The position numbers and the translations under genes were made by a program. 64,000 nucleotides of DNA from Paraburkholderia caffeinitolerans (GTDB lineage: Bacteria > Pseudomonadota > Gammaproteobacteria > Burkholderiales > Burkholderiaceae): NCBI RefSeq assembly GCF_902859945.1, contig NZ_CADIKL010000002.1, forward strand, positions 186,001 to 250,000. The letters are read 5' to 3'. Positions 40,998-50,792 of the stretch are shown here, piece after piece (the first letter of the stretch is position 1; each line of letters begins with the position of its first letter). The notes beneath the pieces were generated by a model. That model made no database searches and was not told where the DNA came from. It was given only the letters and a program-made list of their open reading frames with translations.

Positions 40998-41708
40998 TTA
41001 GTTGGTCCGATGTTCAAGCGAGCGTTGCTGATACGAAATCATCACGCCCTTCATTTTCTTGAACACAAAGAAGTAGAGCTTGATGTATTGGCCCACCAGA
41101 ATGGCGTTCATGAAGGTGCCTTCCCGGATGAACTCAGGCTTGCCGAGGAATATGAGGCCTATCGTTGCGCTAATCACAAGCAGCGTGCAGTCGAAAGCGG
41201 TCTTGATATCGCCCCACCGCCATTTCGTGCGTTCGAAAACCGCATTGACGAACATGTCGATCGGCATGAGCACGAGATTCGCGCGAATCATCAGGAACAG
41301 GCCGAAGGCGAGCAAGGCATCCGCGAAAGCCAGCAAGCCAAACTTCAGAAAATACTCCTGAACGCCGATCGAGCGAGTCAGCATCAGGTTGAAATCCAGG
41401 CACGTGGCCAGCACGAACGCCGGGATCAGCGAAGCAAAGTTCTTCAGCCTGAAGTCCTTGCGCATCACCAGGAAAGTCAGGAACAACATCAACAGCTCGA
41501 GCATGAAGTTGTACGTGCCCTGGCTTAGCGGCTTGTACACGAGCGTCATGGTGCGGGTGAGGCTGCTTTGCGGGGAAATGCCTATGCCCGCTCGAATGGC
41601 CAGACTGATCCCCATGGTCAATATGTAAATGCCGATGATGTAAGTGGCCCAGCGCCGTTTCAGGCTGCCGGTATCGATGACTTCAGCGTCCCTTTCATGA
41701 TGCGCCAT
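40998..41708 (-). CDS. YczE/YyaS/YitT-family integral membrane protein
   Basis: 236 aa with about five or six hydrophobic helices. Family-like segments are I-R-A-G-I-G-I-S-P in the first third and N-L-V-L-M-P-I-D-M-F-V-N-A in the second half. The function of the family is unknown. It is about 95 bp downstream of the adenine-deaminase-like gene in the same direction, so a role in moving a purine or its product is possible but unsupported. Confidence 0.75.
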   Translation of the reverse strand: MAHHERDAEVIDTGSLKRRWATYIIGIYILTMGISLAIRAGIGISPQSSLTRTMTLVYKPLSQGTYNFMLELLMLFLTFLVMRKDFRLKNFASLIPAFVLATCLDFNLMLTRSIGVQEYFLKFGLLAFADALLAFGLFLMIRANLVLMPIDMFVNAVFERTKWRWGDIKTAFDCTLLVISATIGLIFLGKPEFIREGTFMNAILVGQYIKLYFFVFKKMKGVMISYQQRSLEHRTN

Positions 41709-41803
41709 GACGATCCCTTCGTTGTCGTCCTTCTTTTATGCCGTATTGGACGCCGCATTCACACTGGGGCGCCCACCAGGTGTCTCCTCCTTCGGGGTCG
41801 ACG

Positions 41804-43573
41804 TCAGACCATGAAGCCGAAGCGGTCCAGCGAGATGAACAGGGTCAGCAGCTTGTTGACCACGGGTTCACCCTCATTGCGGTTGCCCAGCGCTTCCAGT
41901 TCCGCATCGATGGCGCGCGTGGCCGTCAGCAGATCGGAAAGATTCATGTTGGCCATCACGCCGTAAATGTCGAGCGGCAGCACCGCCTTGACCTCCTTGT
42001 TCTCGGTGACGATGCAGCCGCCCACATAGCTGTCGACCTGCTGGAGGCAATGACACATTTCCGCGCTGTCGTCCCCCACCGCGACGAAGTAGGCCTTGGG
42101 TGCCGGCCAGAACGTCGACACCGCGCCGCGATCGATGCTCACGCCCTTGAACAGGCCGTTGACCACATGGCGCTTGCCGTCGGCATAGCGCTGCACCACC
42201 GAAATGCGATTGAGCTTGATGCCCGCAACTTCCGGCACGATCTTGCCGTCTTCCAGCGGCACCCACACTTCCTGGTAGAACTTTTCGTGGCCGCGGCCAT
42301 AAACGTCGAACAGGTACACCTTCGCTTGCTTGCCGTCCGCGGAGACTTCCAGCGGCACGAGATCCAGTTGTTCCGGCGTCAGGTTGCCGAGGCCGGGAAC
42401 CGGCTTTTTCGCCATGCCCGAATAGTCGATATCGGCTTGCTTCAGCAGCTTGCGATCCTTGGCAACCAATTCGCCATCCTTGAAAACAAAGCGCGGATTG
42501 ATTTTCGAAAGGCTGTCGGTCAGCACGATATCGGCGAAACGGCCCGGCGTGAGCGAACCGAACTTGTTGTCCATGCGGAAGGCGCGCGCCGTGTATAGCG
42601 TCGCCATCTTGATCGCCTTGATCGGCTCGATGCCCATTTCGGCGCACAGCGAAACGATCCAGTCCATGTGGCCCTTGGTCAGCAGGCGGTCGACTGAAAT
42701 GTTGTCGGCGCACAGCTGGAAATTCTCGGCGGGCCATTTACGCTTGACGATCGCGCGCAGCATGATCTTGATGACCTCGGCGCTGCCCACGCCAAACTTG
42801 ATTTGCGTTTGCAGACCGTAGCGCACGCTTTTCTCGATGTCGTCTTCCTGCCAGACATCGTGATTCGCGAACGCGCCAATTGCGGGCATGTAATTGAGCA
42901 TCATGTCCGAGAGCGCGGTCACGCCCCAGTGCGTGTTCATGAAGCCGCCCTTCGCGCGGCCCAGCGCCGATTTGCGGAAATCGTCGTCGTTGCCCTTGCT
43001 GTAGGTGAGGTGCGCAAGCTCGCCCAGACCGATGACCGGGTCCATCTTCAACAGCGCATCGGTCACGGCTACCGAGGTTTTCTTGCCCGGCGCAAACGCG
43101 AATACGCGGTACGGCAGGCGTTCGTGGTTCTGGAACAGCTGCTCGGTGGCGGGAATCGCCTCCGCACCGGCCGCGCTCACGAAATCGAGGCATTCGGAAA
43201 AGATCGTGGTCGTACCGCACGGCACGATGGCTTCGGCAAACGCGGCCGGATGCGCCAATTGCGCGTCGAAGTGAATATGCGCGTCGATCAGGCCCGGAAT
43301 GGCGTAAAGGCCTTCGCCGTCGAATACCTCGCGCACCTTGATCGCGGTCTCGTCGGGATTCAACGCGACGATGCGCTTGTTGTACACGAGAATCGAGCCT
43401 TGATAGACCGACTCGCTGTGAACGTCGAGGATATTCAGGTTCTTCAACAACAGGTCGGCTTCCTGCTTGCCGTTGAGCACGTCGAAAATCGCCTTCACCT
43501 GATCGTAATGGGCGGCGACCTGGTCGCGTTGGCCCGATGCATTGGCGTTTCTCTCGCTGACTTCCTGGTACAT
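41804..43573 (-). CDS. Adenine deaminase-like amidohydrolase with altered metal motifs
   Basis: 589 aa from the ATG at 43573 (alternative 43591). Overall layout is that of adenine deaminase: an amidohydrolase barrel with G-L-I-D-A-H-I-H-F, a C-A-D-N motif, T-P-G-R-F-A-D-I-V-L-T-D and a C-terminal Ade domain with G-G-C-I-V. Differences from classical Ade: H-x-H is followed by F-D-A-Q instead of I-E-S-S, and the usual D-P-H-E-I is S-E-C-L-D. These changes affect expected metal ligands, so the substrate may not be adenine. Its LysR partner is divergent. Confidence 0.7.
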   Translation of the reverse strand: MYQEVSERNANASGQRDQVAAHYDQVKAIFDVLNGKQEADLLLKNLNILDVHSESVYQGSILVYNKRIVALNPDETAIKVREVFDGEGLYAIPGLIDAHIHFDAQLAHPAAFAEAIVPCGTTTIFSECLDFVSAAGAEAIPATEQLFQNHERLPYRVFAFAPGKKTSVAVTDALLKMDPVIGLGELAHLTYSKGNDDDFRKSALGRAKGGFMNTHWGVTALSDMMLNYMPAIGAFANHDVWQEDDIEKSVRYGLQTQIKFGVGSAEVIKIMLRAIVKRKWPAENFQLCADNISVDRLLTKGHMDWIVSLCAEMGIEPIKAIKMATLYTARAFRMDNKFGSLTPGRFADIVLTDSLSKINPRFVFKDGELVAKDRKLLKQADIDYSGMAKKPVPGLGNLTPEQLDLVPLEVSADGKQAKVYLFDVYGRGHEKFYQEVWVPLEDGKIVPEVAGIKLNRISVVQRYADGKRHVVNGLFKGVSIDRGAVSTFWPAPKAYFVAVGDDSAEMCHCLQQVDSYVGGCIVTENKEVKAVLPLDIYGVMANMNLSDLLTATRAIDAELEALGNRNEGEPVVNKLLTLFISLDRFGFMV

Positions 43574-43742
43574 GGCTAGTCTCACTTTCATCGATGGGTT
43601 CGAGGCCGCCTTCGGCCCCCAAATCGCTAACGATCGCGACTGATGTAATGAAAACCGAAATCACCGTAACTAAAAAGAAGCGTTTTTTGCACGGACCGTA
43701 CGCTTTTCGAGTACGATGCCTCGACCAGGGAGACAGGCGAAC

Positions 43743-44645
43743 ATGCTGCATTCACGATTGCTGCGCTATATCGACGAGGTGGCGCGTTGCGGATCCATTC
43801 GCGGCGCCGGAGAAAAACTCCATGTCGCCGCTTCGGCGGTGAACAAGCATGTGTTGCTTCTGGAAGAGGAAATCGGCGAGCCCCTGTTCGAGCGGCTGCC
43901 GCGCGGGCTGCGGCTCACGCCGGCCGGGGAAATCCTGCTGGCCCACGTGCGCAAGACCATGTCGGAATACCGCCAGGTCGAAGCCGAAATACGCAACCTG
44001 AAAACGCTGCAAAAAGGCGAAGTGATCATCGCCACCGTGACAGGCCTCGCGAGCGGCATCGCTTCCACCGCCGCCGCGAATTTCAGCGTGCATCACCCGC
44101 ACATCAAAATCTCGATCCGGGTGATGTCGGTGCGCGAAATCTTCGATGCGCTCGTGAGCGGCGAGGCCGATCTCGGGCTCGGCTTCAACCTGCCACCGTC
44201 ACCGCAACTCGAAAGCCTCTGGGAAATGGACACGAGCCTCGGCGCGGTGATTTCGCCGAACCACGCGCTCGCGCGCATGGAATCCATCCCGCTGGCCTAC
44301 TGCACTTCGTACCCGCTGATATTCGCCGACCGCGCGATGCTGATGCACGGCATCGTGGCCGATACGTTCGAGGAAGCGGGGCTCAGCGTCGAACCGGCCT
44401 TCCGCACCAATTCGATCGAGACCATGAAACGGCTGGCCGCCGCGAGCGAAGGCATTGCCTTTCTCAGCAAATTCGACATCGCCGACGAATACCGCCAGGA
44501 CGTGCTCACTTACCGCCAGATTCGCGACCGCGCGTTCAGCAGGAACGTGCTTTCGCTCGTGCGCCGCGAAAAGCACGGGCGTGGCCTTGCGAGCCTGTTG
44601 CTGGCCGAGGAAATCATGAACGTGCTGGGTGGGATGAGCGGCTGA
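43743..44645 (+). CDS. LysR-family regulator, divergent from the adenine-deaminase-like gene
   Basis: 300 aa from the ATG at 43743. The HTH S-I-R-G-A-G-E-K-L-H-V-A-A-S-A-V-N-K-H-V is followed by an effector domain of the CynR/TdcA type. It is divergent from the amidohydrolase with about 170 bp between the starts. It probably controls the deaminase-YczE-porin set; the effector is unknown. Confidence 0.85.
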   Translation: MLHSRLLRYIDEVARCGSIRGAGEKLHVAASAVNKHVLLLEEEIGEPLFERLPRGLRLTPAGEILLAHVRKTMSEYRQVEAEIRNLKTLQKGEVIIATVTGLASGIASTAAANFSVHHPHIKISIRVMSVREIFDALVSGEADLGLGFNLPPSPQLESLWEMDTSLGAVISPNHALARMESIPLAYCTSYPLIFADRAMLMHGIVADTFEEAGLSVEPAFRTNSIETMKRLAAASEGIAFLSKFDIADEYRQDVLTYRQIRDRAFSRNVLSLVRREKHGRGLASLLLAEEIMNVLGGMSG

Positions 44646-44724
44646 AGGCGGCCGAGCCCGGCGCAAAGTGTTGCGGAAATGCCGCCGGCCGCGTGAACAC
44701 ATTGAAACAGTCTGAAATATATGG

Positions 44725-44743
44725 AATGATATCGATTCTCATT
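44725..44743. promoter_or_regulatory. Fur box upstream of the TonB receptor
   Basis: AATGATATCGATTCTCATT matches the Fur 19-mer AATGATAATCATTCTCATT at 16 of 19 positions; ends GGAATGA and TCATTCC are also symmetric. It lies about 165 bp upstream of the TonB-dependent receptor start. Iron repression by Fur is expected for this receptor-dioxygenase pair. Confidence 0.75.
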
Positions 44744-44905
44744 CCCAAGCAGCATTCGGGACTTTTAAACCAGGACCAGCCAGCCTAGCGTCGTTTCCCC
44801 GTGCATCTGGGGCGGCTCAGCCAGCCACCCCACCGCGCTGTTGCGCCATGCGTGCGCAGCCGATCGCAATCCGATCGCGCGGATTTTTCCTTGCACAGGG
44901 CCCCC

Positions 44906-47101
44906 ATGTTGAACAGGACGCCGCTCGCGAGTGCGCTCGCGCTGGTCTTTGCCGTACCTTTTGCTTCGTCCGCGCTCGCCCAGAGCGCGCCGGTTGTCCC
45001 GCAGCACAGCGAGACCGCCCCGCCAACGCCGGCAACGGACAACGCCACGCTGCCCGCCATCTCCGTCTCGGCCCAAGCCCCCGGCCAGAATAATCAGGAC
45101 TTCCAGGCAGAAACTTCGACCGTCGGCGCGAAAACGCCCACGGCGCTGCGCGACATCCCGCAAAGCGTCACGGTCATCAACAAGGCCGTGATGCAGTCGC
45201 AGGGCGCCACCTCGTTCCAGGACGCATTGCGCAATGCGCCGGGCATCACGATCGGCGGCGCGGAGGGCGGGCAGATCGGCAACAACATCAACCTGCGCGG
45301 CTTCACGGCGCAAAACGACATCTATCTCGACGGCTTTCGCGACCGCAACCAGTACTACCGCGACACCTTCGACCTCGATTCGATCGAAGTGCTTTACGGC
45401 CCCTCGTCGATGCTGTTCGGGCGCGGCTCGACGGGCGGCGTGATCAATCAGGTGACCAAGCACGCGACGCTCAAGCCGCTCACCGAAGTCTCGGCCACGC
45501 TCGGCACCGACGACCGCTATCGCACGACGCTCGACGTAGACCGCCCGCTCGGCGACCATGCCGCGTTCCGCCTGAACGCGTTCGGCCAGTCGATGGGTTC
45601 GACGCGCGACGAGATGAAAAACAAGGATTACGGCTTCGCTCCCGAGTTGCGTTTTGGCATTGGCACGCCCACCGAGATCACGCTCTCGGCGCTCATCCAG
45701 CACAACTACGACATGCCCGATTACGGCGTGCAATCGATCAACGGGCATCCGTTCGCGCCTTCGAAGAGCACCTATTACGGCCTCACCGACGACCGCACGA
45801 TCCAGGACATTCAAACGGTGCAAGCCCGCATCGATCACACCTTCAACGATCAGTTCAAGATCAGCAACCAGACGCAGTTCTCGCACTCGCTCACCGACGC
45901 ACGCGAGACCGCGCCGGGCGCGGTGCTGACCGGCCCGCTCGCGTCGAGCACCGCGCTCAAGAACGGCAACTACACGACGCTGCCGCTTTCATCGCTTTAC
46001 GTGAAGCTCGCGAGCCACGACCGCGTAATCGAGAACCACTCGATCTATAACGATACGATGGCGCAATACAAGTTCTCCACGGGCGCCGTGAAGCACGAGA
46101 TGATTGCGGGCGTTGAAATCGGCCACGACAGCTATACCAATCAGGCCTATACACGCAACAACCTGCCGATCGTCTCGCTGCTCGACCCCGTCTATATTCC
46201 GACGCCATCGAACGTCACGCAGAGCGTGGGCAATCACGCGGAATCGGGCGCGACCTCGCTGGCCGCGTACTTCAATGAAACGATGTCGATTGGCGAGCAC
46301 TGGAAACTCATCGGTGGTTTGCGCTGGGATCGCTTTCAGGCGCACATTGCGAACAGCGTGAGCGCGCCCGCCTACGCGGACCAGACCAACACCTTCACGA
46401 GCGTGCGCGCCGGCGCGATCTACCAGCCCACGGATTGGCAGTCGTATTACTTCTCGTATGGCACCTCGTTCAATCCATCGCTCGAAGCGCTCACGGTCAC
46501 GAACAACACGCAGAACCTCGCGCCAGAGAGCACGAAGTCGTATGAAGTGGGCGGCAAGTGGGACTTGCTGGGCGGCAATCTCTCGGTAACGTCGGCGTTC
46601 TTCCAGCAGGAAAAGGACAACGCGCGCACGCAGACATCTTCCGGCGAATACTTGCTCGAAGGCGACATTCGCGTGCGCGGCTTCCAGGCAGGCGCAACGG
46701 GCCACATCACGAACAAATGGCAAGTGTTTGCGGGCTACACGTATATGGACGGCGTGATCCTCAAGGCGCTCGACGGCACCCAGGGCCATACGCCGGCCAA
46801 CACACCGCGCAACACCTTCACGTTCTGGACCACTTACGCGCTCACACCGCATTGGGAGATCGGCGGCGGACCGACCTATATGTCGTCGCGCTACGCGTCG
46901 AACACGAACTATGTGGAAACCGGCGGCTATACGCGCTGGGATGCGATGGCCGCGTATCACGCGAAGAAGTGGGACCTGCAGTTCAATCTGCTGAACATCA
47001 CCAACAAGTTCTACTACGACGCACTCGTTCCGTCCGATGGCGGGCGTTCGGTGCCGGGCGTCGGCCGCACGTTCCTCGCTACGGCGAACTATCGTTTCTA
47101 A
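44906..47101 (+). CDS. TonB-dependent siderophore receptor (Fiu-like)
   Basis: 731 aa from the ATG at 44906. Signal peptide ends near S-S-A-L-A-Q. Plug domain with [10 protein letters not shown] and N-I-N-L-R-G-F, then a 22-strand barrel ending A-N-Y-R-F. The Fiu/catecholate group uses similar plug motifs and is usually paired with a PiuC-type dioxygenase, as here. The exact siderophore is unknown. A Fur box lies upstream. Confidence 0.9.
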   Translation: MLNRTPLASALALVFAVPFASSALAQSAPVVPQHSETAPPTPATDNATLPAISVSAQAPGQNNQDFQAETSTVGAKTPTALRDIPQSVTVINKAVMQSQGATSFQDALRNAPGITIGGAEGGQIGNNINLRGFTAQNDIYLDGFRDRNQYYRDTFDLDSIEVLYGPSSMLFGRGSTGGVINQVTKHATLKPLTEVSATLGTDDRYRTTLDVDRPLGDHAAFRLNAFGQSMGSTRDEMKNKDYGFAPELRFGIGTPTEITLSALIQHNYDMPDYGVQSINGHPFAPSKSTYYGLTDDRTIQDIQTVQARIDHTFNDQFKISNQTQFSHSLTDARETAPGAVLTGPLASSTALKNGNYTTLPLSSLYVKLASHDRVIENHSIYNDTMAQYKFSTGAVKHEMIAGVEIGHDSYTNQAYTRNNLPIVSLLDPVYIPTPSNVTQSVGNHAESGATSLAAYFNETMSIGEHWKLIGGLRWDRFQAHIANSVSAPAYADQTNTFTSVRAGAIYQPTDWQSYYFSYGTSFNPSLEALTVTNNTQNLAPESTKSYEVGGKWDLLGGNLSVTSAFFQQEKDNARTQTSSGEYLLEGDIRVRGFQAGATGHITNKWQVFAGYTYMDGVILKALDGTQGHTPANTPRNTFTFWTTYALTPHWEIGGGPTYMSSRYASNTNYVETGGYTRWDAMAAYHAKKWDLQFNLLNITNKFYYDALVPSDGGRSVPGVGRTFLATANYRF

Positions 47102-47124
47102 CCCAGAAAGGAAGGGAACAAGAG

Positions 47125-47808
47125 ATGCTGATCCACGTCCCCAACGTATTGACGCCCGAGCAGGTGCGCGCGCTGCGCGAGCGGCTCGACCACGCCGGCG
47201 ACGCATGGGTCGACGGCCGCGCCACGGCCGGATGGTCGGGCGCGCCCGTCAAGCACAACCGGCAGATTGCCGAGCACACGCCGCTTGCGCGCGAGCTGGG
47301 CGACGTGGTGCTCGCGGCCATCGAGCGCAATCCGCTCTTTATCAGCGCGGCGCTGCCCAACCAGGTGTATCCGCCGCTCTTCAACCGCTACGAAGGCGGC
47401 ATGACGTTCGGCAGCCATGTCGACGGCGCGGTGCGCGTGCTGCCCAATGGCATGAAGCTGCGCACCGACGTTTCGGTCACGCTGTTTCTCTCGTCGCCCG
47501 ATGAGTACGAGGGCGGCGAACTCGTGGTCGAAGACACTTATGGCGTGCAGGAGGTCAAGCTGCCGGCCGGCGACATGATTGTTTATCCGGCCACCAGCCT
47601 GCATCAGGTCAGGCCGGTTACGCGCGGCGCTCGGGTCGCGAGCTTCTTCTGGGTGCAAAGTCTCGTGCGCGACGACACGAAACGCGCGCTGCTGTTCGAC
47701 ATGGACACCGCCATCCAGCGGTTGAACGCGAGCGACGCGAACGCCGGCGCGCGCCGTAGTCTCGTGGGCTGCTATCACAATCTTTTGCGGCTCTGGAGCG
47801 AGACATAG
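47125..47808 (+). CDS. Fe(II)/2-oxoglutarate dioxygenase, PKHD-type hydroxylase (PiuC/YbiX)
   Basis: 227 aa from the ATG at 47125, with an AAGGAAGGGA ribosome-binding region. The iron site is H-V-D in F-G-S-H-V-D and the distal H in L-H-Q-V; the 2-oxoglutarate Arg is in V-T-R-G. It is cotranscribed with the TonB receptor (23 bp gap). Family members accompany Fiu/PiuA siderophore receptors, but their substrate is unknown. Confidence 0.88.
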   Translation: MLIHVPNVLTPEQVRALRERLDHAGDAWVDGRATAGWSGAPVKHNRQIAEHTPLARELGDVVLAAIERNPLFISAALPNQVYPPLFNRYEGGMTFGSHVDGAVRVLPNGMKLRTDVSVTLFLSSPDEYEGGELVVEDTYGVQEVKLPAGDMIVYPATSLHQVRPVTRGARVASFFWVQSLVRDDTKRALLFDMDTAIQRLNASDANAGARRSLVGCYHNLLRLWSET

Positions 47809-48565
47809 CGCGGCCGGCGACGTAATCCACCGGTTAGAGCACGCTCAGAAAGGAATCCTCATGATGCCGTGCTCTGTGACGATCCGGTCGGCATCGCTCG
47901 CGCGTTCCTGAAACGGCGGCAGCGACTCGGCGGTGGTGGTCGTGAGCGGCCCCCGGTAAACGGTGCCATGATGTAAGCGAGATTTCGGCGGACCTGAATC
48001 GACTCCCGGCCCGCGTACTGCTTCTTCCAGTGGTAATACGTCTGCTCAGAAATGCCCAGTTGCAGGCTGCAAGGCATGAATTACCCCAGGCGCACAAACC
48101 TTGCAAAATGCTAACAACCAGGCTTTAATGTCACGCATGGAGTTTGATCTGCTTTCAAACACTTTCTCTCCATTGGATCCATAGCCATGTATCCCATCCT
48201 CGATCCGATCCGCACTTCCCGCTGCTTTTCGTGCGCGGCGGGAAAGCATGTCCGTCGGGATACGACGATGGGGCTTGGGAAAGGCACCCGGAGCCGCGGC
48301 GGCCCCGCGGACAAGTCAGCACTCCCTTTCGCCCGGCGCTTCGCATAACACAAAACAGCAACGCGAAGACCGGGCTCCTACCGCAGCCTTACATTCCCCA
48401 CTGCCGTGCGCTCTCGCGCGTGTCTTGACGAGACACGCGATATACGCATGCGTGGTGGTGTGTCACTTTCCACTGAATCCCCGTTGCGCTGCATGCAAAT
48501 GTACGGCGACCCGCCTTATGTTTAATCAGCAGCGGACGGATTCCGTGCGAGCAAGCGGGGCAACC
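47809..48565. other. Accessory stretch with IS3 remnant and no intact gene
   Basis: About 750 bp between the dioxygenase and a small ORF. It contains a minus-strand IS3-type orfA fragment (listed separately) and another unassigned minus-strand open segment near 47860-47970 (reads T-T-T-T-A-E-S-L-P-P-F-Q-E-R). The right part holds the upstream region of the following ORF. It looks like an insertion/deletion scar. Confidence 0.5.
47985..48106 (-). pseudogene. Fragment of IS3-family transposase OrfA
   Basis: The minus strand reads L-G-I-S-E-Q-T-Y-Y-H-W-K-K-Q-Y-A-G at about 48009-48059, the end of the helix-turn-helix typical of IS3 OrfA. The reading frame has no OrfA N-terminus and diverges after A-G, with no OrfB. 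It is a decayed remnant of an insertion sequence; the ends and target duplication are not visible. Confidence 0.6.
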
Positions 48566-48946
48566 ATGAGAACTCAAAGGAAGCATCTATTGGCCGCGCC
48601 GAATATTACCGGGAGATCGGACGTTCCTGAAACGGGTCAGCTTGATGCGATGACGACCTGCATGGCGCGGGAAGCTCGCGTTGATACCCCGAGTCAGTGT
48701 ACCGAGCACAACGGCTATTTTCTGAAGGCCCGTGCCAACCTGACGAATCGCGACATGTACGCGGCCGATCTGGTCATTGAGCGGCCCGGATATCCATCAC
48801 GTCACTTTCACGCCCTCGATCATTTCTACGACGCAGGACAAGCTCTACGTTACGCAACAAGATGGGGACGAATCTGGGTTGACCATCAATTGAAGAAGAT
48901 TGCTGGCCAGGAAAATCGGTTTGACTGCCCTGGGCGACAGTCTTGA
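48566..48946 (+). CDS. Small protein of unknown function
   Basis: 126 aa from the ATG at 48566; the upstream reading frame to 48248 lacks coding character and was not used. The visible pattern is C-T-E-H-N-G-Y-F-L-K-A-R, then L-T-N-R-D-M-Y-A-A-D-L-V-I-E-R-P-G and D-H-F-Y-D-A-G-Q-A-L with a W-G-R-I-W-V-D-H end. No signal or membrane segment. I do not recognise the family with certainty. The ORF lies in the accessory patch behind an IS remnant. Confidence 0.5.
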   Translation: MRTQRKHLLAAPNITGRSDVPETGQLDAMTTCMAREARVDTPSQCTEHNGYFLKARANLTNRDMYAADLVIERPGYPSRHFHALDHFYDAGQALRYATRWGRIWVDHQLKKIAGQENRFDCPGRQS

Positions 48947-48980
48947 CGTTGTGCTCGACAACAGGAATTTATGTTTAGGT

Positions 48981-49325
48981 ATGCATATGACATCTAGATT
49001 CCGGGATGGCAAGACACTACGGTTCGTGATTCGAAATCCGGCCAACTCGACGGCGGCGCTCTTGTATTGGCTGGGATTACAGGAGCCGACACAGGATGCG
49101 AGCTTCGTTGAAGTTACTCAACGTTACGGTCCCTTGATGCAGGTCGTTTTCGCGGACGAGCGTCCAGGTGCGTTTGTCAACCGTAAAGCCGTGCGCGAAG
49201 TTGTCGAGTCCGGAGTGATTAACCGTCTAATCTTTTCCGATGATTCGTGGCTGGATGTGTGGAGCGACAGCCGTTGCTCTGATCTCTGCAATCTTCATTC
49301 GCACCGGAGGCACAGATGCCAATGA
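48981..49325 (+). CDS. Possible small protein of unknown function
   Basis: About 114 aa if started at the ATG at 48981 (reads M-H-M-T-S-R-F-R-D-G-K-T-L). It is soluble, with no signal. The upstream open frame to 48900 lacks a good start. It contains V-F-A-D-E-R-P-G-A-F and L-I-F-S-D-D-S-W-L-D-V-W and ends with a Cys/His-rich tail. The ribosome-binding site is weak. It could be real accessory coding or a degraded gene. Confidence 0.35.
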   Translation: MHMTSRFRDGKTLRFVIRNPANSTAALLYWLGLQEPTQDASFVEVTQRYGPLMQVVFADERPGAFVNRKAVREVVESGVINRLIFSDDSWLDVWSDSRCSDLCNLHSHRRHRCQ

Positions 49326-49426
49326 TCTGCGCCGCTAATGGCTAGAGAAGCGCCCCCGCCGCCGTCATTGGAGCGGGAGCGGGGACTTGTCAACGGACGC
49401 GAGAATTGAGCGGCGGGCCGGCGCAC

Positions 49427-50569
49427 TCAGAACGAATGCCGCATCCCGATCCGCACATCGGCCTGAGTGGTCGAAGTGGACGGCGTGAAGCTATATCCAA
49501 TCACCGCATCCACGCCACTCGACGCCTTCAGATAATCACCGGAGATATACACATCCGTGCGCTTGGACAAGAGGTAATGCGCGCCGAGCGAACCCTGATT
49601 CCAGTGATGTCCTTCGAAGTTCGTGTACTGGTAGCCGCCGATCACACTGAACGCAGGGGTCACCTGCCAGCTGGCGCCGCCCTCGCCCACCTTCATATGC
49701 GACGTCTCGCCAAGACCCTTGATCGTCGTATAAGTGAAGTTGCCCATCAGCGTCACGTTGCCGATCGCATAGCTCGATCCAATGCCAAATGTGCCCTGCT
49801 TATCCACCGGGAACGGGTTGGCCGAGAAGAGATCGGTTCGCGCTCCCGTGGCGGGATCGACCGTCACGACCTGCTGGCCGAGAAACGTGTGCACGCCGAG
49901 CATCGCGTACGGATCGAACGCGTAGATACCATGCGGATTGTTCAACTGGGTATACGCCGCGCCCGCTGTAAACGATCCATTCGCATAGTGCCCGCCGACG
50001 CTCCACGCGCTGTCCTGATGGAAGTCACCCGCAACGTTGCCGAACGAATACATGCCGCCGAACATGAAGCCCGCGAATTCTTTCGACAGGAACTTCACCG
50101 CATTGGGCAGGCGGTCGCCGTTGAACCGGTCGAAGTCGCCCTGGTGAATCGCATAACCGCTCGCCCACGCCGAGACGTTGTAGAGGTACACCATCTCTTC
50201 GGTCATATCGAGCTGATTGCCGAACGACAGCGTGCCCCACTGGTTCTGCAGCCCCACATAAGCCTGGCGTCCGAACATCGAGCCGCCAAAGCCCAACTGC
50301 CCATTGCCCAGATGAAAGCCGCTCTCCAGCACAAAAACCGTTTGCAGACCGCCGCCCAGATCTTCGACACCCTTGATGCCCCAACGGTTACCGTATGAAA
50401 TGCCATCGTCGAACTTCACGACATGCGAGCCACCCGTGTTGCTCACGTAGGTAATGCCTGCGTCAAGAATCCCATATAACGTTACGCTGCTTTGTGCGTG
50501 ACTTGCGTTGGAAACCCCTGCGAGCGCCAGTGCGACACCCGTCAATGCTGCGGCATTCAGTTTTTTCAT
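49427..50569 (-). CDS. Gram-negative porin (Burkholderia porin_4 type), second copy
   Basis: 380 aa. Signal peptide M-K-K-L ... S-H-A-Q then S-S-V-T-L-Y-G-I-L-D. Conserved N-R-W-G-I-K-G-V-E-D-L-G-G-G and F-G-R-Q-A-Y-V-G, ending I-G-M-R-H-S-F with the C-terminal Phe. It is a 16-strand outer-membrane channel. It lies between the accessory patch and the choline/betaine genes and could serve uptake of quaternary amines, but porins of this type are general. Confidence 0.9.
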   Translation of the reverse strand: MKKLNAAALTGVALALAGVSNASHAQSSVTLYGILDAGITYVSNTGGSHVVKFDDGISYGNRWGIKGVEDLGGGLQTVFVLESGFHLGNGQLGFGGSMFGRQAYVGLQNQWGTLSFGNQLDMTEEMVYLYNVSAWASGYAIHQGDFDRFNGDRLPNAVKFLSKEFAGFMFGGMYSFGNVAGDFHQDSAWSVGGHYANGSFTAGAAYTQLNNPHGIYAFDPYAMLGVHTFLGQQVVTVDPATGARTDLFSANPFPVDKQGTFGIGSSYAIGNVTLMGNFTYTTIKGLGETSHMKVGEGGASWQVTPAFSVIGGYQYTNFEGHHWNQGSLGAHYLLSKRTDVYISGDYLKASSGVDAVIGYSFTPSTSTTQADVRIGMRHSF

Positions 50570-50723
50570 TTAGTTCTCTCTTGCCTGGCTATATGGGATG
50601 GAAGCGCGAAGATGACTTCCCTGCGTGTGCACCCTGCATCACGATCAACGCACAGTACAAGTCCATATTTCAGGCAACTCGATCAGATACGACATGCTTT
50701 GGTCTCGCAGCGACACAAACAAT

Positions 50724-50757
50724 AAAAAAAACGCGCAATTCATTGCAGAACTGCGCG
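50724..50757 (-). terminator. Rho-independent terminator after choX
   Basis: On the minus strand, CGCGCA and TGCGCG (plus-strand 50752-50757 and 50732-50737) form a stem extended inward by T-T/A-A pairs, followed directly by eight T residues (plus-strand A-run 50724-50731). It lies about 35 bp after the choX stop. A canonical intrinsic terminator. Confidence 0.85.
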
Positions 50758-50792
50758 CCCTTCATTTCAATACCGATGACGTCGCTTGCGCT

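Noticed and set aside
47834..48106. 90-codon minus-strand open frame over the IS remnant
   Set aside because: It is in a different frame from the orfA fragment and shows no motif; it reads through decayed DNA.
48425..48446. Possible promoter TTGACG...TATACG upstream of the small ORF at 48.6 kb
   Set aside because: The spacer would be only 10 bp, too short for a sigma-70 promoter.
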